Of a stretch of 36,973 nt of DNA, positions 31,976 to 36,973 are shown in pieces. Under the pieces are notes generated by a model. The model was not told the origin of the DNA. It saw only the letters and a program-made list of their open reading frames with translations, and ran no database searches. The position numbers were made by a program, and so were the translations under genes. Within the stretch, counting starts at the first letter, position 1. Each line of letters opens with the position of its first letter. Origin of the DNA: JBCCWF01 sp038520475 (lineage in GTDB: Bacteria; Cyanobacteriota; Cyanobacteriia; CAKZMO01); contig JBCBLF010000016.1 in NCBI GenBank assembly GCA_038520475.1, positions 1 through 36,973 on the forward strand. The letters are read 5' to 3'.

Positions 31976-34699
31976 ATGAAAATCCTCAAGACTCAGACAT
32001 TACGTGGGCCAAATTACTGGAGCATCCGCCATCACCGTCTTATCATCATTAGGCTTGACCTTGAAACTCTTGCCGAGCGTCCGTCTAATGACATCCCTGG
32101 CTTCTATGAAGGCCTCATAGAGGTACTGCCCAGCCTGGTCGAACATTTTTGCTCTCCCGGGTGTCGTGGAGGATTTCTCAAGCGCCTTCAGGAAGGAACC
32201 ATGATGGGCCACATTATGGAGCACGTTGCGTTAGAGTTGCAAACTTTGGCTGGAATGCCCGTTGGCTTTGGTCGAACTCGGGAAACAGCTACGCCAGGTG
32301 TCTATCAGGTTGTATTCCAGTATCAGCATGAACAAGCGGGCCGGTACGCTGCACGAGCAGCGTACCGCTTGTGCGAAAGCATTGTCGCCACTGGACACTA
32401 TTCGGCTGAAGAACTGGAAAAAGACATCAAGGATTTGAGTGAAATCCGAGAACAAAATGCGTTGGGTCCAAGTACAGAGGCGATCGTTCAAGAGGCGGTA
32501 AACCAGGGAATTCCGTGGACTGAGCTGGATGCTCGGGCCATGATTCAATTTGGATATGGGATTTTCCAAAAGCGCGTTCAAGCGACGTTGAGCAGTCACT
32601 CCGGCATCCTAGGAGTTGAGCTTGCCTGTGATAAAGAAAACACAAAGCGGGTGTTGCGAAATGCGGGCGTTCCTGTTCCCAAGGGTGATGTCATCTACTT
32701 TTTCGATGAACTTCAGGATGCGATCGACGGAGTAGGAGGTTATCCCATTGTCATCAAGCCCATGGACGGCAATCACGGACGGGGCATCACGATTAACATC
32801 GAAACATGGGAACAAGCCGAAGAAGCCTATGATGCAGCTAAAGAAGTTTCAAAGGGCATCATTGTTGAGCGGTTCTATAAAGGACGCGACCATCGTGTCT
32901 TGGTGATCAACCATAAAATCGTCGCCGTTGCAGAGCGCGTCCCAGCACATGTTATTGGGGATGGAACATCAACGATTTCAGAGCTGATTGAGCAAACTAA
33001 TCAAGATCCACTGCGGGGAGAAGGTCACGATAATGTGTTGACTCGCATCCAAGTGGATCGAACTTCCTGGGAGCTACTCGATCGCCAAGGCTACTCCATT
33101 GAGTCTATTCCTGCCAAAGGGGCCATTTGTTATCTCAGAGCCACTGCAAATCTGAGCACAGGCGGCATCGCCATTGACCGTACGGACGACATTCACCCGA
33201 CAAACATCTGGATTGCTGAGCGGGTGTCTCGCCTGGTGGGTCTTGACATTGCGGGCATCGACATCGTAACGCAGGACATTTCTCAACCTCTTCAAAGCGT
33301 GGACGGGGTCATCGTCGAGGTGAATGCGGCTCCGGGTCTCCGTATGCACCTGTCTCCGAGCCAAGGCATTCCAAGAAATGTGGCTGAGCCGATTTTGAAT
33401 ATGCTGTTTCCGCCCGAGCGACCCTCTCGGGTTCCCATCATTTCGATTACTGGAACAAACGGAAAGACAACAACGACGCGGTTGACCGCGCATCTCTTTA
33501 AGTACACTCAAAAAACAGTCGGGTACACGACAACTGACGGAATTTATATCGGAGATTATTTGGTCGAAAAGGGAGACACCACTGGGCCTCAAAGCGCTCA
33601 AGTGATTCTTCAAGATCCAACGACTGAAATTGCAGTGCTAGAAACAGCTCGCGGCGGCATTCTTCGGTCGGGCTTAGGCTTTGACCATTGTGATGTTGGT
33701 CTGGTGCTCAACGTTGCAGCCGACCATCTAGGCATTGGCGATATTGAGACCGTTGAGGATTTGGCTCACTTGAAAAGTGTCGTAGCCGAATCGGTTCATC
33801 CTGATGGCTACGCTGTTTTAAACGCAGATGATTCGCTTGTGTCTGCAATGGCACATCGTGTTCATTCGAACATTGCTTATTTCTCAATGGATGCGAATAA
33901 TCCAATTGTGCGATCGCATACCCAAGCTGGGGGAATTGCTGCAGTTTATGAGAATGGTTTTATCTCCCTCCTCAAAGGAGATTGGACGATTCGCATTGAG
34001 CGCGCCGAGAATGTGCCATTAACCATGCAGGGCCGAGCTCCATTCCAAATTGCTAATGCATTAGCTGCAAGCTTAACGGCGTACCTTCAAGGTATGGATA
34101 TAGATTTGATTCGGCATGGGTTACTCACGTTCAAAGCATCCGTCAACCAGACTCCTGGGCGGATGAACCTCATTGATTTAGGACATTTCCATGTGCTAAT
34201 TGACTATGCCCATAATCCAGCCAGCTATAAAGCGCTGGGTGAATTTGTGAAGAATTGGCCGGGTGAATCCATTGGGGTCGTTGGTGGCCCTGGCGATCGC
34301 CGCGATGAAGACTTTATAACACTGGGATCCCTATCGGCTAAGATTTTTGATCGTCTTTTAGTTAAAGAAGATGATGATACGCGCGGTCGTGAGCGGGGTA
34401 ATGCTGCAGGACTCATCATCCAAGGCATCCATGAGGTTAGCCCAGAAATGCGCTATACCACCATCTTGAGTGAAACAGAGGCCATTCGATCCGCTCTCAA
34501 AGAGGCTTCCGAAGGATCTTTGGTGGTTATTCTTCCAGAGACGGTCCGTCGAGCGATTGAGCTGATTGACAGTTACAAGACAACAATGCAGGATCCAGAC
34601 CTGTCGCTGTTCGTCAACGGCTCACGTCAATCTGAAGACCATCAGCATCATCCTGATCCCTCATTTGTCCAAACCTCTGGAAAAACACACAGTACTTAG
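31976..34699 (+). CDS. cphA: Cyanophycin synthetase
   Basis: CphA polymerises aspartate and arginine into multi-L-arginyl-poly-L-aspartate without ribosomes, using two ATP-dependent active sites. The 907 residues show the N-terminal domain (from MKILKTQTLRGPNYWSIRHH), an ATP-grasp domain at about 220-480 (KPMDGNHGRGITINIE and VEVNAAPGLRMHLSPSQG), and a Mur-ligase-like domain with the P-loop TGTNGKTTTTR from residue 492, LETARGGILRSGLGFDHCD and IDYAHNPASYKALG. Length and domain order match cyanobacterial CphA1. The last roughly 30 residues are a His- and Ser-rich tail. The ATG has a weak ribosome binding site. It is probably co-transcribed with cphB, though the 198-base gap may hold its own promoter. 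Confidence 0.98.
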   Translation: MKILKTQTLRGPNYWSIRHHRLIIIRLDLETLAERPSNDIPGFYEGLIEVLPSLVEHFCSPGCRGGFLKRLQEGTMMGHIMEHVALELQTLAGMPVGFGRTRETATPGVYQVVFQYQHEQAGRYAARAAYRLCESIVATGHYSAEELEKDIKDLSEIREQNALGPSTEAIVQEAVNQGIPWTELDARAMIQFGYGIFQKRVQATLSSHSGILGVELACDKENTKRVLRNAGVPVPKGDVIYFFDELQDAIDGVGGYPIVIKPMDGNHGRGITINIETWEQAEEAYDAAKEVSKGIIVERFYKGRDHRVLVINHKIVAVAERVPAHVIGDGTSTISELIEQTNQDPLRGEGHDNVLTRIQVDRTSWELLDRQGYSIESIPAKGAICYLRATANLSTGGIAIDRTDDIHPTNIWIAERVSRLVGLDIAGIDIVTQDISQPLQSVDGVIVEVNAAPGLRMHLSPSQGIPRNVAEPILNMLFPPERPSRVPIISITGTNGKTTTTRLTAHLFKYTQKTVGYTTTDGIYIGDYLVEKGDTTGPQSAQVILQDPTTEIAVLETARGGILRSGLGFDHCDVGLVLNVAADHLGIGDIETVEDLAHLKSVVAESVHPDGYAVLNADDSLVSAMAHRVHSNIAYFSMDANNPIVRSHTQAGGIAAVYENGFISLLKGDWTIRIERAENVPLTMQGRAPFQIANALAASLTAYLQGMDIDLIRHGLLTFKASVNQTPGRMNLIDLGHFHVLIDYAHNPASYKALGEFVKNWPGESIGVVGGPGDRRDEDFITLGSLSAKIFDRLLVKEDDDTRGRERGNAAGLIIQGIHEVSPEMRYTTILSETEAIRSALKEASEGSLVVILPETVRRAIELIDSYKTTMQDPDLSLFVNGSRQSEDHQHHPDPSFVQTSGKTHST

Positions 34700-34824
34700 A
34701 GAGACGCATCGTATTTAATCTGTGCGTACAGCGGCACTGTACCGATGAGACGTTTGCCAAGTCATCTACTGTCCTGGGATGAGTGATATGGTGAATCCTA
34801 TCTACTCCGTCCAGTGATTATCGT

Positions 34825-36492
34825 ATGCATAGCCTTCTCAAACCACCGCTTCCATCTGTTGATACTCTATCGTTGAGAAAACAGATTGCGCAGATGATCA
34901 TCGTGCGAGCATCAGGGCACTTGTTTGATCACCAGATTCAATATCCGATTTGGGAGCCTCCTCATCATCAGCTTGAACAATGGATTGCTGATCTTGGAAT
35001 TGGCGGGGTGATTTTGCTAGGCGGCAGTGCAGCAGAGGTTGGCTTACGGACCCAGCATCTTCAATCACTGAGTTCGATTCCACTTTTAATCGCCGCTGAT
35101 ATCGAGGAGGGTGTTGGACAACGATTTGACGGAGCAACGTGGTTTCCTCCACCGATGGCGATCGCCCAATTGGCAAAGCAGAATCTTCAACAGGCCATTG
35201 ACTACGCCCGACAAATGGGCTCAGTGACAGCTCAAGAAGCCTTGGCCATAGGGATTAATTGGATTCTAGCCCCTGTTGTCGATGTCAATAACAATCCACA
35301 CAATCCTGTTATTAATGTTCGTGCGTTCGGAGACACACCAGATGCCGTCGGGGAACTTGCAGCAGCCTTTATCAACGGTGCACATCAGCATGCAGTGCTG
35401 ACATCAGCCAAACATTTTCCAGGTCACGGCGATACCAGTATCGATTCTCATTTGCACTTACCCACTCTGCCGCATGACCTCACACGACTCACATCTGTTG
35501 AGTTTCCACCGTTTCACGCGGCAATATCAGCTGGCGTTGATAGCATCATGAGTGCGCATCTTCTATTACCGAAGCTAGATGCTGAGCGCCCAGCAACGCT
35601 TTCTCGCACCATTCTGACCAATCTATTGCGAAACGAGTTCAACTTTGAGGGTCTGATCGTTACTGATGCGCTGGTGATGGGGGCGATCGCCGACCACTAT
35701 GGCAAAAATGAAGCAGCCGTGATGGCGATTGAGGCTGGCGCAGATGTGGTGATGATGCCCCTTGACCCAGTCGGTGTTGTAGATGCAGTCGAGCACGCGG
35801 TTGAAACCGGACGCCTGTCGAGTCAGCGTATCCAAGATTCGGTTGAACGAATCTGGTGGACAAAGCAGCGTGTTGCTCCGTTTCCTGGCTCGACCGACAG
35901 CTCCCATGCATGGGAAACACTACCCCCACAATCCATCAATTGGAGCGCATTGAGCACATCAGAAGCAAATGATTGTGCAACATCCATCCTCACCCAGTCG
36001 ATGATCGTGGCTGGAGATTGTCCAGTTGCCTCTGTGGAAGGTGGCGTTAATATCGTGTTGCTAGACGATCACCTAAACACAAGCTTTCTAGGTCACCATA
36101 CTGCTGCGATCGCCACTCCCACTCATTATGGATATACAGACTTGAAAATGATTGATCGCCATTCTCCTGGCGATGTTCGAGCGTTCGTCGAAGCCAGTGA
36201 TGCGCCCATCGTGCTCCAAGTCTTTGCACGGGGTAACCCCTTCCGAGGTTCCGCAGGGCTATCAGGCACGGCTCGACAGTGGCTCAATGGCATCATAACG
36301 AGCGATCGCCTAATTGGACTAGCCATCTACGGCAGCCCATACATGGTCGATGAGATATCCTCACGCCTAGCTAGAGCAGCCACAATGTCAAGCCTGCCGA
36401 TGGTGTTTAGCTATGGACACATGCCAGCAGCTCAGACATTAGTGATGAATGCGTTATTTCCAAAAGCGATCCAATCGAGCGTTCGGCTTTAA
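34825..36492 (+). CDS. GH3-family beta-N-acetylhexosaminidase-like enzyme
   Basis: The 555 residues carry a GH3 N-terminal barrel. IADLGIGGVILLGG is followed by ADIEEGVGQRFDGATWFPPP, by NWILAPVVDVNNNPHNPVIN with RAFGDTPDAV, and by the NagZ-type loop motif KHFPGHGDTSIDSHLHLP, whose His-Asp pair acts as the acid/base. The nucleophile is Asp281 in VTDALVMGAI. These features point to a NagZ-like enzyme releasing GlcNAc from muropeptides or wall fragments. The last roughly 200 residues form a further domain. It has no signal peptide, so it is probably cytoplasmic as in NagZ recycling. It follows cphA by 125 bases on the same strand. Confidence 0.92.
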   Translation: MHSLLKPPLPSVDTLSLRKQIAQMIIVRASGHLFDHQIQYPIWEPPHHQLEQWIADLGIGGVILLGGSAAEVGLRTQHLQSLSSIPLLIAADIEEGVGQRFDGATWFPPPMAIAQLAKQNLQQAIDYARQMGSVTAQEALAIGINWILAPVVDVNNNPHNPVINVRAFGDTPDAVGELAAAFINGAHQHAVLTSAKHFPGHGDTSIDSHLHLPTLPHDLTRLTSVEFPPFHAAISAGVDSIMSAHLLLPKLDAERPATLSRTILTNLLRNEFNFEGLIVTDALVMGAIADHYGKNEAAVMAIEAGADVVMMPLDPVGVVDAVEHAVETGRLSSQRIQDSVERIWWTKQRVAPFPGSTDSSHAWETLPPQSINWSALSTSEANDCATSILTQSMIVAGDCPVASVEGGVNIVLLDDHLNTSFLGHHTAAIATPTHYGYTDLKMIDRHSPGDVRAFVEASDAPIVLQVFARGNPFRGSAGLSGTARQWLNGIITSDRLIGLAIYGSPYMVDEISSRLARAATMSSLPMVFSYGHMPAAQTLVMNALFPKAIQSSVRL

Positions 36493-36525
36493 AGAGTCTA
36501 CAGCTTAGATCATTTTGTGACTCGA

Positions 36526-36973
36526 TCAGCGTTTAACCATGCCTAGGAAATCGTCCAGCTGTTCGAACGTTCCTGCATAGGTCTGAGTGGGCACATCATA
36601 CCCCTTCAGATGTACGATGTGCGGCTTGAAGATACTAGAGTCAGAATCGCTCATCAAATAGTTATAGGCCGTCTCACCAAGGGCAATATCTAGCCCAAGT
36701 TGCTTCGTTGATGATTCTAATCGAAACGCAGCATTAACCGTGTCACCAAGGGCGGTATAGTCAGGGCGATCGCCAGTACCCGTATTACCAACCATTGCAT
36801 ATCCCGTATTTAACCCTGCACCGACTCGGACAGGGAATGGCAGTGGATATTGCTCATGTAATTGAGCAGTCATGTTATGGAGATCCCTCAATGCCTTTGC
36901 AATCTCCATCATCTCGCTTTGACTAACCGTTTCTTCACCTTCATGGATCCAGACGGCCATGATTGCATCGCCA
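36526..36973 (-). CDS. Class III adenylate/guanylate cyclase, C-terminal part
   Basis: The gene enters from the right edge, so only its last 148 codons are seen. The first visible residues are GDAIMAVW, the conserved segment at the centre of the catalytic domain. PVRVGAGLNTGYAMVGNTGTG follows, then RPDYTALGDTVNAAFRLESS, which holds the substrate-binding and transition-state Asn/Arg residues. The TYAGTFEQLDDFLGMVKR end shows no further domain. The N-terminal half, likely sensory (GAF, CHASE2, FHA or similar), is outside the window. The purine preference cannot be settled because one of the two specificity positions lies outside. Confidence 0.93.
   Translation of the reverse strand, partial: GDAIMAVWIHEGEETVSQSEMMEIAKALRDLHNMTAQLHEQYPLPFPVRVGAGLNTGYAMVGNTGTGDRPDYTALGDTVNAAFRLESSTKQLGLDIALGETAYNYLMSDSDSSIFKPHIVHLKGYDVPTQTYAGTFEQLDDFLGMVKR

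Noticed and set aside
1..36973. tRNA or rRNA genes, CRISPR arrays, prophage or transposase genes
   Set aside because: No T-loop-type cloverleaf, repeat-spacer array or transposase motif was found in any spacer.

Overview
The window looks like chromosomal DNA from a cyanobacterium of medium GC content. Three things support this. The octamer GCGATCGC (HIP1) is very frequent: I count about fifty copies, mostly inside genes. The gene set is cyanobacterial: CP12, IctB, cyanophycin synthetase and cyanophycinase, CbiD, and several small proteins of cyanobacterial type. Gene organisation is mostly monocistronic with long spacers. A filamentous or Leptolyngbya-like lineage is plausible, but the genus cannot be fixed by eye. 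I recognised no tRNA, rRNA, transposase, prophage or CRISPR array.

Layout from left to right. 1-2.4 kb: the 5' part of a B12-binding-type radical SAM gene leaving the window, a STAS-domain protein with a textbook terminator, an 880-base spacer holding two extraordinarily perfect inverted repeats, and a small conserved protein. 2.8-6.1 kb: ictB and a peptide-type ABC substrate-binding lipoprotein in tandem, facing a 45-residue single-span membrane protein with a strong ribosome binding site. 6.6-10.5 kb: tsaE, cp12, a FIST-domain sensor protein, an SRPBCC-like protein and a DUF4327-like protein. 11.2-16.8 kb: rpsD, moaA, cbiD and guaA. 17.0-21.6 kb: three DnaA-box-like sites in a convergent spacer, then a Wzz/GumC-like coiled-coil membrane protein, a PDZ-radical SAM-DUF512 protein and uppP. 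22.1-28.1 kb: a small unknown protein, a P-loop/phosphotransacetylase-like protein, a subtilase with two N-terminal PPC domains, a small unknown protein and a repeat-bearing M15 peptidase. 28.5-37 kb: ispE and trmD (tail to tail), cphB-cphA, a GH3 beta-N-acetylhexosaminidase-like enzyme, and the 3' part of a class III nucleotide cyclase.

Functional themes. Carbon metabolism is represented by IctB and CP12 (redox control of the Calvin cycle). Nitrogen storage is represented by the cphB-cphA pair, which makes and degrades cyanophycin. Cofactor and isoprenoid synthesis are represented by moaA, cbiD and ispE. Translation and tRNA modification are represented by rpsD, trmD and tsaE. Cell-wall turnover is represented by uppP, the GH3 enzyme and the M15 peptidase. 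Signalling is represented by the STAS, FIST and cyclase proteins.

I did not find a clear new multi-gene system. The observations most worth following are in the non-coding DNA: two near-perfect hairpins (27-bp arms, and a 42-bp palindrome) in a spacer with no gene that needs them, three helically phased DnaA-box-like sites in a convergent spacer, dyads in the spacers upstream of cp12 and between moaA and cbiD, and compact repeat/hairpin elements upstream of guaA and of the M15 peptidase. Among the proteins, the four-fold repeat in front of an M15 domain, the secretion-signal-less PPC-PPC-subtilase and the unidentified 45-residue membrane protein stand out.
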